Below, piece after piece: positions 18,565 to 27,740 of a stretch of DNA of 64,000 bases. Position 1 is the stretch's first letter. Each line of letters begins with the position of its first letter. The notes below the pieces were generated by a model that was not told the DNA's origin, ran no database searches, and was given only the letters and a program-made list of their open reading frames with translations. The stretch comes from Xanthomonas sp. CFBP 8443 (GTDB lineage: Bacteria; Pseudomonadota; Gammaproteobacteria; Xanthomonadales; Xanthomonadaceae). The stretch is from positions 3,100,001 through 3,164,000 of the forward strand of contig NZ_CP102592.1 in NCBI RefSeq assembly GCF_025666195.1, in the 5' to 3' direction. A program made the position numbers and the translations under genes.

Positions 18565-19694
18565 CGCACGCCCTCCGCAGTGCCCAGCGCCGCGCGGTAC
18601 TCGTCCAGGTACGCGCCGACCACCTGCTCCCAGTCGTAGCGCTGCGCATAGGCCATCGCCGCCTGCCGCTGCGCGGCGAACGCAGCGTCGGTGGCGGCCG
18701 CATAGGCCTGCACCGCGTCGGCGGCGCGCTGCGCGTCGGCCGGGTCCACCAGCACGCCCTGCGCCGATTCGCGCACCAACCGCGCGAACGGCGGGATGTC
18801 GCTCAACACCGGCAGCAGGCCGGCGCTCATCGCCTCGACCGCGGCCAGGCCGAAGCCCTCGTGCCGCGACAGGCACACGAAATACTGCGCACTGCCGAGC
18901 AGCTGCGCCAGTTCCTCCTGCGACGGCGCCACGTGCAGCTGCACGCGCTCCTGCAAGCCGCGCTCGGCGATCGCCTGCAGCAGGTCGGCATGGGTGAAGT
19001 CGTACTCGCGCCCGGCCACGATCAGCCGCCACGCCGGATCCTGCGCCGCCAGCGCGCGCAGCAGGTCCAGCGTCTCCAGCAGGCCCTTGTTGACCGACCA
19101 GCGCCCGAAATAGATCAGCGTGCGTCCGGGCGAGGCGCTGCCCTGCCCGGCAAACTTGCTCACGTCCACGCCGTTCTCGATCACCCGCAGGCGCTGCGGC
19201 GCGACCACCGCGGAGAACACCTGGCCGTCGTTCTCGCTGGTCGCCACGATCCGCGCGTAGGCCCAGGCCGAGGCCCGGGTCAGCGTCTTGAACCACAGCA
19301 TCTTCAGCCGCGAGGCATAGGTGGTGTGGAAGAACCCGCCGTGGGTGGACACGATCATCGGCGTGCCGTGCAGCAGGCGGGTCAAGGCCAGGAAGTCGTA
19401 GAAGAAATCGATGCCGTGCACGTGCACCAGGTCGGCGCCGCGCAGCGTCGCCAGCACCTGCGGCGCCAACGGATAGCGCGAGGAGCCGCGGAACGGCACG
19501 CGTACGATCGGCACGCCCTGGTACACGTCGTGTCGCGCCAACCGCTCCTGCGGCCGGGTGAAGACCCGGTCCAGGGTGACCACCTCGACCTGATCTCGGC
19601 CCTGCTGCAGATGCCGCCGCGCGATGTTCAGCACCACCTCCTCCATGCCGCCCACGGACGGATGGAACTGGCGCACGACATGTACCACTTTCAT
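18561..19694 (-). CDS. gumH: GumH, alpha-1,3-mannosyltransferase
   Basis: This 377-residue GT4-family enzyme adds the inner mannose from GDP-mannose to the cellobiose-pyrophosphoryl-lipid. The N terminus HVVRQFHPSVGGMEEVVLNI carries the conserved glycine loop. The C-terminal domain has LIYFGRWSVNKGLLETLDLL and the EX7E motif in SRHEGFGLAAVEAMSAG, which is expected for a retaining GT4 enzyme. It follows the acyltransferase gene by 46 bases and overlaps gumI by 4. Confidence 0.95.
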   Translation of the reverse strand: MKVVHVVRQFHPSVGGMEEVVLNIARRHLQQGRDQVEVVTLDRVFTRPQERLARHDVYQGVPIVRVPFRGSSRYPLAPQVLATLRGADLVHVHGIDFFYDFLALTRLLHGTPMIVSTHGGFFHTTYASRLKMLWFKTLTRASAWAYARIVATSENDGQVFSAVVAPQRLRVIENGVDVSKFAGQGSASPGRTLIYFGRWSVNKGLLETLDLLRALAAQDPAWRLIVAGREYDFTHADLLQAIAERGLQERVQLHVAPSQEELAQLLGSAQYFVCLSRHEGFGLAAVEAMSAGLLPVLSDIPPFARLVRESAQGVLVDPADAQRAADAVQAYAAATDAAFAAQRQAAMAYAQRYDWEQVVGAYLDEYRAALGTAEGVR

Positions 19695-19740
19695 TGAGCG
19701 CTCCCGTGCGACAGCGCACAGCGTTGTTGCGATGGCGCCA

Positions 19741-20847
19741 TCAGGGCGCCTCCTGTCTGGCCGGTTCGCGGCGCAGCCCGATCATCCACGGCGCCACGCG
19801 CACGATCACCGCGCGGATCGGCACGCTGGCGATCACCGCGAGCACACCCACCGATACCGCCCAGGCCAGTCCCCAGGCATCGCCGCGGACCAGGCCGGTG
19901 CGGCTGGCGACACCGGCCATGACCGAGAACAGCAGCGTATGCGTGCACAGGATCAGCAAGGTATTGCGCCCGATCCACTGCACCCAGGCCCATTCCTGCA
20001 CCAGTCGCGCCGCGCACAGCGCCATCGCGCTGCCGAGCAGGCTCGCCGCCAGGAACGCCAGCGGCGAATGGCCGAACTTCATCATGTTCACGTCCACCCG
20101 GCCGTTGTTCCAGGCGATCGCGAACCATGCCGCGCCGAGCAGCAACGCCGCCAGCGCATTGCCCATTCGGCTACACGGCAGGCGCGCGCTGCGCTTGGCC
20201 GCGGCCGCACCGACCGCGAAGAAGCACAACGCCACCGGCAGCACATCCAGCGCGAACGGCAGCCGGTAGTCCTGGGTCGGGAACCAGATCGCCCAGCCCC
20301 AGGCCAGCAGCAGCGACAGCAGCGCCAGCACGTCCAGCGACAGGCGCCGGCGCAGGTACAGATAGGCCAGCGTGGTCACGAACAGCGCCGGCAGGAACCA
20401 CAGCGCCGGCATCACGTAGAGCTTGGGGCCGATGCCGCTGACCAGGCCCAGCAACGGTTCCCACCATGGCCGGTCGCCCCACAGCTGCGCCTTGGACCCG
20501 ATGTTGCGGGTCAGCATCCAGTACGCGTACGCGACCACGAAGAACGCCAGGTACGGCAACAGCAGGCTGCGCGCCAGCTTGGTCCAGGTCGCCACGCCCA
20601 ATGGCCGCTTGCCGAACGCCTCCCCGACCCAGCCGGACAGCACGAAGAACATCGGCACGTGGAAGCTGTAGGCCAGGATCACATAGGCCTGCGGGATGCC
20701 CTTGGCATGGCCGAACACCACCAGCAGGATCGCCAGCGCCTTGGCCGCGTCGATGCGCGCATCGCGCGCGGCGCGGGTCCCGCGCACACCGGTTTTGGTC
20801 GGCTCCTCGGCCAGCACCGTCTGCAACGGCTGCGTCGCTGCGCTCAT
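19741..20847 (-). CDS. Xanthan acyltransferase (GumF or GumG type)
   Basis: This 368-residue acyltransferase-3 family membrane protein has about 10 membrane segments. The family signature is present near the start: RIDAAKALAILLVVFGHAKG with the conserved His, then SFHVPMFFVLSGWV. It should acetylate a mannose of the xanthan repeat. X. campestris has two such genes in tandem, gumF (inner mannose) and gumG (outer mannose). Only one is found here between gumE and gumH, and I cannot assign it to one of the two by eye, so no symbol is given; position next to gumE favours gumF. It overlaps the gumE start region's partner by 4 bases (gumE stop ATGA). Confidence 0.88.
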   Translation of the reverse strand: MSAATQPLQTVLAEEPTKTGVRGTRAARDARIDAAKALAILLVVFGHAKGIPQAYVILAYSFHVPMFFVLSGWVGEAFGKRPLGVATWTKLARSLLLPYLAFFVVAYAYWMLTRNIGSKAQLWGDRPWWEPLLGLVSGIGPKLYVMPALWFLPALFVTTLAYLYLRRRLSLDVLALLSLLLAWGWAIWFPTQDYRLPFALDVLPVALCFFAVGAAAAKRSARLPCSRMGNALAALLLGAAWFAIAWNNGRVDVNMMKFGHSPLAFLAASLLGSAMALCAARLVQEWAWVQWIGRNTLLILCTHTLLFSVMAGVASRTGLVRGDAWGLAWAVSVGVLAVIASVPIRAVIVRVAPWMIGLRREPARQEAP

Positions 20848-22100
20848 GTCGCCACCGCCTCAGGTCGTTGCGTATCAGTGGCCGGCGGTAGCACGTCCAG
20901 TTCGCGCCGCCGCGGCACCATCTGCCACAGGCAGCCGCAGACGAACCACCACAGCGCCGCGGTCTTGATCGAGAAATAGCCGTTGGACACCAGCAGGCTC
21001 AGCGCGAACGCGAAGATCAGCAGGTTCTTGAACAGCTGGCCCTCGATCGTGCGCATCAGCATCGCGAACGAATAGGCGACCAGGAACGCCAGCACCATCA
21101 CCACCGACTGCGAGGAGATGAAATAGGCGATGCCGCTGTCGAAATACGTGTACGGCGATTGGGCATCCAGGCCCAGCCACGATTCGGGGGTCATGTTGCG
21201 GATCGAATAGACGGTGAAGAACACCCGCCCGAGGGTGGTGTCCTCGTAGCTCTGGATGCCGGACGCCCACACCATCAGCCACGCGCCCAGCAGCACGCCG
21301 AAGAAGATCAGAAAGCCCAGGCGCTGATCCATGCGCCGCAGCAGCGGGGTCAGCAGCACCATCATCACGCAGGTGCCGGCGGCCAGGCGTCCGTCCGAGG
21401 CCACGATCAGGAAACCGATCATCGCCACCGACGCAGCGATGGCCAGCGGCCGCATCCAGCGCCAGAAAGTCAGCAGGATCGCGGTGAAGAAGATGATGAA
21501 GTTGCCCATCGTCACCGGCTCGATGAACACCGAGGAGGCGCGCGGCAGGTTGGAGGACGGCAGGAAGTTGCGCGCGCCCGGCCGCGTCGCGCTGACGAAC
21601 AGGTTGCTGTCCGCGTTCCAGAAACTGGACGCCGCGGCACCGCGCGCATTGACGAAGTAGCTCTTCGGATTGACCACGTCGCCGTACAGCTTGGGCAGCG
21701 CCAGCTCGAACAGCGCCACCAGCGACACAATCAGCGCCATGCGCAGGAACAGCTTGGGCAGCGACCCGGTATAGGCCGCGCCCAGCACCAGGAACGCGAA
21801 CGGGATCAGCGCATCGCGGAAGAACTTCGGATCGATCGACCAGACCAGGAACAGCCGCGCCAGCATCAGCAGCACGATCGCCGCGAGCCCGGTGAACACC
21901 AGCGCGGTGCGCTTGCGGTCCAGCGCCCACAGGCCGATCACGAAGCAGGCGCCGTAGACCCCCAGTTCGGCGACATAGGTCATGGCCGGGCTGACCCGGA
22001 ACACCTTGGCGTTCACCAGCGCGAGCAGGAAGTTGTAGCCGATGGCGAACAACAGCAACAGCTCGATCAGCAGGTTGCGGCGCCGCTCGCGCAGCGTCAT
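20844..22100 (-). CDS. gumE: GumE, xanthan polymerase (Wzy-type)
   Basis: This polytopic inner-membrane protein of about 418 residues has 10 or more membrane segments and a large periplasmic loop around residues 130-190. Position and topology match GumE, the polymerase that joins pentasaccharide repeats at the periplasmic face. Sequence conservation in this family is low, so the call relies on order and topology. The ATG at 22100 (MTLRERRRNLLIELLLLF) is preferred because the membrane segment starts right after it; a GTG at 22118 is an alternative. The gap to gumD is about 200 bases. The stop overlaps the acyltransferase start by 4 bases. Confidence 0.88.
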   Translation of the reverse strand: MTLRERRRNLLIELLLLFAIGYNFLLALVNAKVFRVSPAMTYVAELGVYGACFVIGLWALDRKRTALVFTGLAAIVLLMLARLFLVWSIDPKFFRDALIPFAFLVLGAAYTGSLPKLFLRMALIVSLVALFELALPKLYGDVVNPKSYFVNARGAAASSFWNADSNLFVSATRPGARNFLPSSNLPRASSVFIEPVTMGNFIIFFTAILLTFWRWMRPLAIAASVAMIGFLIVASDGRLAAGTCVMMVLLTPLLRRMDQRLGFLIFFGVLLGAWLMVWASGIQSYEDTTLGRVFFTVYSIRNMTPESWLGLDAQSPYTYFDSGIAYFISSQSVVMVLAFLVAYSFAMLMRTIEGQLFKNLLIFAFALSLLVSNGYFSIKTAALWWFVCGCLWQMVPRRRELDVLPPATDTQRPEAVAT

Positions 22101-22305
22101 CACGGGCGCGGTCAGCACGCACTGCCTCGCGAGACGGCAGAAAGCGGCACAACGACGGCGCGGCGACCACGCACGCGACGACCGGCCACCGCCCTCATCG
22201 CGCGGCGGCATGCGCCCCGGCCGCCGCCGTCCCCGCTGCCGACGGCGACGACGGGGCGGCGCCGGCAGCGGGGACGGTCGGCGGAGTAACGGTACATCGG
22301 GCGCA

Positions 22306-23766
22306 TCAGTAGGCGGTCTTCTGCCCGAGCACCTTCACCGCGGTGAGCACGATGATCCGCGTATCCAGCCACAGCGACCAGCGCCGGATGTAGTCAAGGT
22401 CGTACTGGATGCGCTTCTTCATCGTCCGCAGCTCCGGCGTTTCGCCGCGGAACCCGTTGACCTGGGCCCAGCCGGTGATGCCCGGCTTGACGTAGTGCCG
22501 CTGCATGTAATGGTTGATCAGCTTCTCGTAGTGGGTGTTGTGCTGCGCCGCATGCGGACGCGGCCCCACCACCGACATGCTGCCGCCGAGCACGTTGAAC
22601 AGCTGCGGCAACTCGTCCAGGCTGGTGCGGCGCAGGAACGCGCCGAACGGCGTGACCCGGCTGTCGCCGCGCTTGGCCTGCACCACCACGTCGCTGGGCT
22701 CCTGCTGCACGCGCATCGAGCGGAACTTGTACATGTAGAACTCGCGCCCGCCCAGGCCGTGACGGCGCTGGCGGAAGAACACCGGACCCGGCGAACTCAG
22801 CTTCACCCCCAGCGCCACCGCCAGCATCACCGGCCACAGCACCGCCAGCGCCGCCAGCGCCACCACCTTGTCCTGCAGCGCCTTGGCGACCACGAAGTAG
22901 GTGTTGCGGTCCACCCCGCCCTGGCGCAGGTTGATCACCGGCACGTTGCCGATCTGGTCGCCGGACTGGTTGAGCATGCCGAAGTCGAACAGGTCGGGAA
23001 TCAGCCGGACCTGGATCGGATAACGGTCCATCTGCTGCAGCAGCTGCTTGATGTGGTCGCGTTCGCCCAGCGGCAGCGAGATCCACACCTGCTCGACCTC
23101 GTTGTTGTTGAGGTACTCGATCAGCGATTCCGGCGTGCCGGCCCCCAGGCACTGCAGCTTCTTCGGATGGTCGGCCACCGACAGGTCGTAGTCGCTGCTG
23201 AAATAGCCGACCAGTTGCATGCCGACCCATGGGTTGCGGCTCAGGTAGTTGTGGATCTTGACCACCGGGTGGCGCAGGCCGACCACGACCACGCGCTGCA
23301 CGTCCACGCCTTCCGAGCGCAGGTGGTTGAGCACGCCGCGGACCATGGTGCGCGAGACCAGCAACGTCGCCAGGCTGCTGGTGAACCACAGCCCGATCCA
23401 CAGCCGCGAGACCTGCTGTCCGAACTGCACCACGAAAGCGTGCACCGCGAACAGCGCGAACACCCCGCTGCAGGCGAGGCCCAGCACCATCATTTCGCGC
23501 AACAGGCCGCGTCCGCGCCAACTGCGGTACAGCGGGAATAGCGCGAAACAGATCACCGCGTACAGCAGCGTGGTGCCGATCGCGACCCGGTAGGACGCTT
23601 CCGGCAGCCAGTTGCCGAACAGCAGGCGGTGGCTGACCAGCGCCGCGGCGACGATGACCGTCAGATCCGAAACGCGGAGCACGATATCCGCCGCGGCCGC
23701 ATATTTGGACAGCAGGCGGGGGGACGAAGTTGTATAGGTGGCGCTACTCAGGTCTGCCAAAAGCAT
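22306..23766 (-). CDS. gumD: GumD, undecaprenyl-phosphate glucose phosphotransferase
   Basis: This 486-residue initiating enzyme of xanthan assembly transfers glucose 1-phosphate from UDP-glucose to undecaprenyl phosphate. The N-terminal half has about five membrane segments and a CoA-binding-like soluble domain ([17 protein letters not shown]). The catalytic C-terminal third carries [40 protein letters not shown] and the VGPRPHA motif. The start [13 protein letters not shown] at 23766 matches the X. campestris protein as I remember it, although the frame is open further upstream. It is separated from gumC by about 300 bases, an unusually wide gap for this operon. Confidence 0.96.
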   Translation of the reverse strand: MLLADLSSATYTTSSPRLLSKYAAAADIVLRVSDLTVIVAAALVSHRLLFGNWLPEASYRVAIGTTLLYAVICFALFPLYRSWRGRGLLREMMVLGLACSGVFALFAVHAFVVQFGQQVSRLWIGLWFTSSLATLLVSRTMVRGVLNHLRSEGVDVQRVVVVGLRHPVVKIHNYLSRNPWVGMQLVGYFSSDYDLSVADHPKKLQCLGAGTPESLIEYLNNNEVEQVWISLPLGERDHIKQLLQQMDRYPIQVRLIPDLFDFGMLNQSGDQIGNVPVINLRQGGVDRNTYFVVAKALQDKVVALAALAVLWPVMLAVALGVKLSSPGPVFFRQRRHGLGGREFYMYKFRSMRVQQEPSDVVVQAKRGDSRVTPFGAFLRRTSLDELPQLFNVLGGSMSVVGPRPHAAQHNTHYEKLINHYMQRHYVKPGITGWAQVNGFRGETPELRTMKKRIQYDLDYIRRWSLWLDTRIIVLTAVKVLGQKTAY

Positions 23767-24073
23767 GGTCGGGATTCCCATCCAAACTCGGGTCGGTGGC
23801 ATGCGGGGGAACATGCGACGTCGTCGAGCCTCGATCTCATCTGCCAGTGGACCGCTGCGGTGCCTTCCTCACCGACCCCAGGTCCACGGCAGCCCGTGTT
23901 ACTTCAACAGAACGACGACTGCGTACAACCGGTCAGGAAAATAATCGATCGCCTTGGTTCTTAGCTGAATCACGTATCACCTCGCTGAAGAATTTGCGTA
24001 GAAAAAATGACGTGTGCCTGCATCGGCGCATCGACCGCGATCGCGGTCACGCTGCCGCATCGCGCCGGGCCGT
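23767..24073. other. gumC-gumD intergenic gap
   Basis: These 307 bases separate two genes of a cluster whose other junctions mostly overlap. The middle is more AT-rich than the neighbours. It holds one possible small open frame (23899-23973) and could contain an internal promoter or processing signal for gumD. No repeat or terminator with a U-run was seen. Confidence 0.5.
23899..23973 (-). CDS. Possible 24-residue small protein between gumC and gumD
   Basis: A GTG codon at 23973 follows an AGCGAGG ribosome-binding sequence at good spacing and opens a 24-codon frame ending at TAA (23901-23899). The peptide would end in the hydrophobic stretch LYAVVVLL followed by Lys. I know of no named gene here. 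It may be a real small protein, a leader peptide coupling translation to gumD, or chance. Confidence 0.3.
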   Translation of the reverse strand: MIQLRTKAIDYFPDRLYAVVVLLK

Positions 24074-25492
24074 TCATGCCGCGGCCGCCGCATTGGCTTC
24101 GCGCAGGAAATAGCGGATCAGGGCGATCGTGATCGCCATGAACAGGCCGAACACGAAGGCCAGCGCCAGGTTCAGCAAGGTCTTGGGCGAACTCGGCCGG
24201 CCCGGCACGTCGGCCCGGTCCACGATCGACACGTTGTTGGTGCCGACGTTGCCGGCCACGCCGATCTCCTTGTAGCGCTGCAGCAGCGCGTCGTAGAGCT
24301 GGCGGTTGGTGTCGGCTTCGCGCTTGAGCATGTTGTAGCGGATGCTGCGGGTCTGCAGATCCAGCTCTTCGTTCTTCAGGCTGGAGATGCGCTCGGACAG
24401 CAAGGTCTCCTGTTGCCGCGCCGCCTCGTAGTCGTTCTTCAGCGCAGTGCGGATGTTGGCGATCTCGTTGGCGATCTGCCGCTTGGTCTCCGCGATCTGG
24501 TTCTGCAGGCGCTGCATTTCCGGATAGCCGGGCTGGAAGGTCGCCAGCTTCTGCTGGTACTCGGTCGCCAGCCTCACCTGTTCGGTCCGCAGGTTCTGGA
24601 TCAGCGGGCTGCTGATCACCTGCGGCAGACCCAGGCCGTCGCCGATCCCGGCCTGGCGCCAGGCCGACTCGGCCTTGATCCGCGCATCCTGCGCGGCCGC
24701 CAGGCGCACGTTGAGCTCGCTCATGTTCTGCGTCGGCAGCGACGGCTTGTCGTCGCCCAGCGACACGATCTGCTCCTTGCTGGAGTAGTCGACCGTGTTC
24801 TTCTCCGACTCCTCGACCTTGTCGCGCAGCTGTTCCAGCCGCTCGGACAGGTACTTGGACGCGAACGAGGACGCCTGCAGGCGCCGCTCCTGGGTCGAGG
24901 CGATGAACATCTTCGCGTAGGTGTTGGCCACGCGCGCGGCCAGCGCCCGGTCGGGCGAATCGAAGTTGATCCGCACCAGCCGCGAGTCGCGCACCGGCTC
25001 GATCTGCAGCGCGTCCAGCACCGGCCCGACCAGCGCGTTCTCGGCCGCGGTGGCGCGCGCCTGCGGCGACGGCGCGCGGCCATCGCCATTGCCTTGCAGC
25101 TTCTCCAGCGCCTCGTCGACCAACGGCTTGAAGGTCGGCTCCTGGGTCAGCCGCGCCTCGCGGATCACCGCGCGGGCCAGCGAACGGCTGCCGAGCAGCT
25201 CGTACTGGGTCTGGTAGAAATCGCGATCCTGCGGCGATTCCACCGGCATCAGGTTCGCCACGTTGGTGACGTTCAAGGCCTCGCGCTCGATCTGCAGCAC
25301 GCTGGTGGCGCGATACTTGGGCGTCATCAGCAAGGTGACCAGCAGCGCCAGCAGCACGACCGCGGCGGTGATGCCGACGATCAACCAGCGCTGCCGGTAC
25401 AGGGCGTTCCAGTAGTCCAGCAGACTGATGTCGGCCGGGCTCAGCGGTGCCGATGCCGAGGAGGAGCGGTGATGCATGCCGTGGGTACTCAT
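24074..25492 (-). CDS. gumC: GumC, Wzz/PCP-type chain length and export protein
   Basis: This 472-residue inner-membrane polysaccharide co-polymerase has one membrane segment near residues 34-56 (LIVGITAAVVLLALLVTLLM) and another near 440-460 (LALAFVFGLFMAITIALI). Between them lie a Wzz domain and a long periplasmic coiled coil (about 180-400). The Pro-rich segment before the second membrane helix (PGRPSSPKTLLNLAL) is typical of the family. There is no C-terminal tyrosine kinase domain, as expected for GumC. With GumB it forms the trans-envelope exporter. Its ATG overlaps the gumB stop by 4 bases. Confidence 0.95.
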   Translation of the reverse strand: MSTHGMHHRSSSASAPLSPADISLLDYWNALYRQRWLIVGITAAVVLLALLVTLLMTPKYRATSVLQIEREALNVTNVANLMPVESPQDRDFYQTQYELLGSRSLARAVIREARLTQEPTFKPLVDEALEKLQGNGDGRAPSPQARATAAENALVGPVLDALQIEPVRDSRLVRINFDSPDRALAARVANTYAKMFIASTQERRLQASSFASKYLSERLEQLRDKVEESEKNTVDYSSKEQIVSLGDDKPSLPTQNMSELNVRLAAAQDARIKAESAWRQAGIGDGLGLPQVISSPLIQNLRTEQVRLATEYQQKLATFQPGYPEMQRLQNQIAETKRQIANEIANIRTALKNDYEAARQQETLLSERISSLKNEELDLQTRSIRYNMLKREADTNRQLYDALLQRYKEIGVAGNVGTNNVSIVDRADVPGRPSSPKTLLNLALAFVFGLFMAITIALIRYFLREANAAAAA

Positions 25493-26187
25493 CGGTAGGC
25501 CCGCCAGATCATCACGAACGGCGTCAGTTCCACCAACGTGCGCAACAGCAGGCGCGCATCGGAGCGGTACACCACGACGATGTCGCCGCCGTAGATTTCA
25601 GGATCGGGGGATGCGCCCTTCTCGATATCGCCGAGGTCGAACCGCGCCAGCATCTTCTGCCCGCCGACGTTGCGGAACACCACCACGTTGCCGCGGCTGG
25701 CGACGTTGTTGACGCCCTTGCCCAGCGCCAGCGCCTGCTGCAGGGTCAGCGCGGAACCTGCGATCGGATAGATGCCCGGCTCGGTGACGGCGCCGCTCAC
25801 GGTGACCCGGTTGCCGGTGAATTCGTCGACCAGCACCGACACCTGCGGGTTCTGCACATAGCCGTTGCGATAGCGTTGGGCGATGTCCTTCTGCAATGCG
25901 TTGACGCTGAGCCCGGCCGCCTTGACGTCGCCGATCAGCGGCAGCGAGATGCGGCCCTCGTTGTCGACCCGCACCTGGCGTTCCAGGTCGTCGATCTGGA
26001 ATACCTTGACCGTCAGCAGATCGCCGGGGCCGAGCAGGTATTCCGGCTGTCCCATCGAACCTGCCAGCGGATCGCCTGGAGGCAAGTCCGTCCGCAGCTT
26101 CGGTCCGCTACTGCAGGCGGACAGGAAGACCAGACAGGAAAGGGCCAAGCACAGTGCCCAGTTGAACGTGCCGAAAAGTTTACCCAT
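25489..26187 (-). CDS. gumB: GumB, outer-membrane polysaccharide export lipoprotein
   Basis: This 232-residue Wza-like lipoprotein has a signal peptide ending in the lipobox LSAC (acylated Cys25), a poly-export domain (YLLGPGDLLTVKVFQIDDLE) and an SLBB-type domain (VTVSGAVTEPGIYPIAGSAL). It lacks the C-terminal helix that forms the outer-membrane pore in Wza, as is usual for GumB. It should export xanthan across the outer membrane together with GumC. It is the first gene of the gum operon and is preceded by about 700 bases of non-coding DNA that hold the likely promoter. Confidence 0.96.
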   Translation of the reverse strand: MGKLFGTFNWALCLALSCLVFLSACSSGPKLRTDLPPGDPLAGSMGQPEYLLGPGDLLTVKVFQIDDLERQVRVDNEGRISLPLIGDVKAAGLSVNALQKDIAQRYRNGYVQNPQVSVLVDEFTGNRVTVSGAVTEPGIYPIAGSALTLQQALALGKGVNNVASRGNVVVFRNVGGQKMLARFDLGDIEKGASPDPEIYGGDIVVVYRSDARLLLRTLVELTPFVMIWRAYR

Positions 26188-26341
26188 GCGCGATGCCGAT
26201 GCCCTCTGTCGAGTGGTTTTGAGAACGCCGCACTCTCCCCACCGGCCGATGCTCCATCACCGGTCGGGTAAGACGATTGCAGTGTCATTTCCAGCCTCGG
26301 GCGACTGCCCGGGCCAACAGTGAAGCCTCGTGTTGCAGTGC

Positions 26342-26370
26342 ACTATGGCACAGCTGTCTGCCCTCACCAA
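26342..26370 (-). promoter_or_regulatory. Predicted gum operon promoter
   Basis: On the minus strand TTGGTG and CATAGT are separated by exactly 17 bases, about 155 bases upstream of the gumB start. This is the best sigma70-like match I see in the 720-base gap between gumB and tRNA-Pro. The region just upstream contains an A/T-rich run (AAAAAAA at about 26385-26391) that could act as an UP element or bending site. The start point is inferred. The rest of the gap shows no gene, only a REP-like fragment and the tRNA terminator. Confidence 0.4.
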
Positions 26371-26660
26371 GACGTCATCCGACATTTTTTTGACGCCATA
26401 CCGGAGGGATTCAACTACATGTCCGGATATTCAGCAATGCGAACGACGCAGTGCAGCAAAAGACACGACGTTAACGTGACGCGTGTCAAAGCCTTGACAG
26501 CCCTCCTTCGCACTTCCGCGCCAGCTTCCCGGCGTCGCCGACAGTCTGCCTTCCCGGTGCGTGGATTGGATGAGCCGAAATTGAACCGGCGTCGGCGCAT
26601 TTGTCTACACCGCCGCCCGATTCCAGCCGCGGCAGTGCCCTGCGCCGGCCATCGGCCCAT

Positions 26661-26690
26661 TTTGCGGAAGCGGCTTCAGTCGCGACACGC
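26661..26690. repeat. REP-like fragment GGAAGCGGCTTCAGTCGCGACA
   Basis: The element GCGGAAGCGGCTTCAGTCGCGAC resembles the repeats at 36.65-36.89 kb (GGAGCGACTTCAATCGCGAC, GGAGCGGCTTTAGCCGCGAC). It contains the short palindrome GAAGCGGCTTC. It is a single copy of the Xanthomonas REP-type family in the gum upstream region. Confidence 0.55.
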
Positions 26691-26867
26691 CTGACCGAAA
26701 ACGTATCGCACCCGGCCTGCTCCCCAGCGCCACAGCGTCCGCGACGGCCATTCCGGCGCGCAGATTCGGCGCTGCACTGCGGCACATACCCCTCCGGCCT
26801 ACCGTTCATCCGCTCGCTGAGGCCATGGCCAATGTTCAGAACAAGGCGGGACGCCGAATGGGCGCAA

Positions 26868-26901
26868 AACGAAAAAGGCCCATGTCGCTGACATGGGCCT
26901 T
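26868..26901 (-). terminator. Rho-independent terminator of tRNA-Pro
   Basis: A perfect 12-bp stem (AAGGCCCATGTC and its complement, three-base loop) is followed on the minus strand by TTTCGTTTTG. It lies 6 bases beyond the CCA end of tRNA-Pro and should isolate the tRNA from the gum region. Confidence 0.85.
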
Positions 26902-26907
26902 CGAAGA

Positions 26908-26984
26908 TGGTCGGGGTAGCCGGATTCGAACCGACGACCACTAGTCCCCCAGACTAGTGCGCTACCAGGCTGCGCTATACCCCG
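26908..26984 (-). tRNA. tRNA-Pro (anticodon GGG)
   Basis: This 77-nt cloverleaf reads on the minus strand from CGGGGTATAGCGCAGCCTGG to an encoded CCA. The anticodon stem CTAGT/ACTAG encloses the loop CTGGGGG, giving anticodon GGG for CCC/CCU codons. The T-arm GGTTCGAATCC is canonical. A tRNA-Pro next to gumB is the usual Xanthomonas arrangement as I recall it. Confidence 0.97.
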
Positions 26985-27081
26985 GTAAAAACGTCCGCCG
27001 TTGCGGCGGTCCCGCCTCGCGGCGAGTTGGCGATTATAGCGGGATTGGCGCGGCCATTCCTAGCCGGTCGCGCCGCTGCGC

Positions 27082-27438
27082 TCACCGCCGCAGCAACTGC
27101 AGCACTTCTTCCAGTTCCTGCCGCACCTGCTTGATGATCTGGTTGCTCAGCGCCGACTCCTGCCGCGCGCCCTCGCCTTCCAGGCGCAGCCGCGCACCGC
27201 CGATGGTATAGCCCTGTTCGTACAGCAGGCTGCGGATCTGCCGCACCATCAACACGTCGTGGCGCTGGTAGTAACGGCGGTTGCCGCGGCGCTTGACCGG
27301 CTCCAGGCTGGGGAACTCGGTTTCCCAGTAGCGCAGCACGTGCGGCTTGACGTCGCACAACTCGCTGACCTCACCGATGGTGAAGTAGCGCTTGGCCGGA
27401 ATCGGCGGAAGTTCGCGGTTACTGCCCGGGTCCAGCAT
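27082..27438 (-). CDS. MerR family regulator downstream of ihfA
   Basis: This 118-residue protein has an N-terminal MerR winged helix-turn-helix ([20 protein letters not shown], then [19 protein letters not shown]) and a C-terminal coiled-coil helix for dimerisation. No metal-binding cysteine cluster is seen at the C terminus, so it belongs to the small MerR-like group encoded after ihfA in many gammaproteobacteria. Its target is unknown. The start lies 20 bases inside the 3' end of ihfA, so the two genes are translationally coupled. Confidence 0.9.
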   Translation of the reverse strand: MLDPGSNRELPPIPAKRYFTIGEVSELCDVKPHVLRYWETEFPSLEPVKRRGNRRYYQRHDVLMVRQIRSLLYEQGYTIGGARLRLEGEGARQESALSNQIIKQVRQELEEVLQLLRR

Positions 27439-27718
27439 AAGCCTCCACTCGCTCCTTGAGTTTCTGTCCCGGGCGGAAGGTCACCACCGTCCGTGCCGAG
27501 ATCGGAATTTCTTCGCCGGTCTTGGGATTGCGACCGGGCCGTTGGTTCTTGCGGCGCAGATCGAAGTTGCCGAAGCCGGACAGCTTCACCTGCCGTCCCT
27601 GCTCCAGCGCATCGCGCAGCACATCGAAGAAAGCATCGACGAATTCCTTGGCCTCGCGCTTGTTCAGCCCGACTTCGTCGAACAACCGTTCGGCCATTTC
27701 CGCTTTGGTCAACGCCAT
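27419..27718 (-). CDS. ihfA: Integration host factor subunit alpha
   Basis: This 99-residue DNA-bending protein forms a heterodimer with IhfB. The family sequence is complete: [20 protein letters not shown], then [20 protein letters not shown] and the DNA-inserting arm with the conserved Pro in [15 protein letters not shown]. The ATG at 27718 is the family's usual start. The gene follows pheT by 22 bases, as in the E. coli thrS-infC-rpmI-rplT-pheST-ihfA order. IHF acts in recombination, replication and promoter architecture, and may also bind near the gum promoter, but no site is claimed. Confidence 0.97.
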   Translation of the reverse strand: MALTKAEMAERLFDEVGLNKREAKEFVDAFFDVLRDALEQGRQVKLSGFGNFDLRRKNQRPGRNPKTGEEIPISARTVVTFRPGQKLKERVEAYAGPGQ

Positions 27719-27740
27719 TGCCCTGCTATCCCCGTACGTC

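Noticed and set aside
26908..26984. tRNA-Pro as an integration site for a genomic island
   Set aside because: No integrase gene or direct repeat of the tRNA 3' end was seen in the flanks; the neighbouring order looks like ordinary Xanthomonas backbone.
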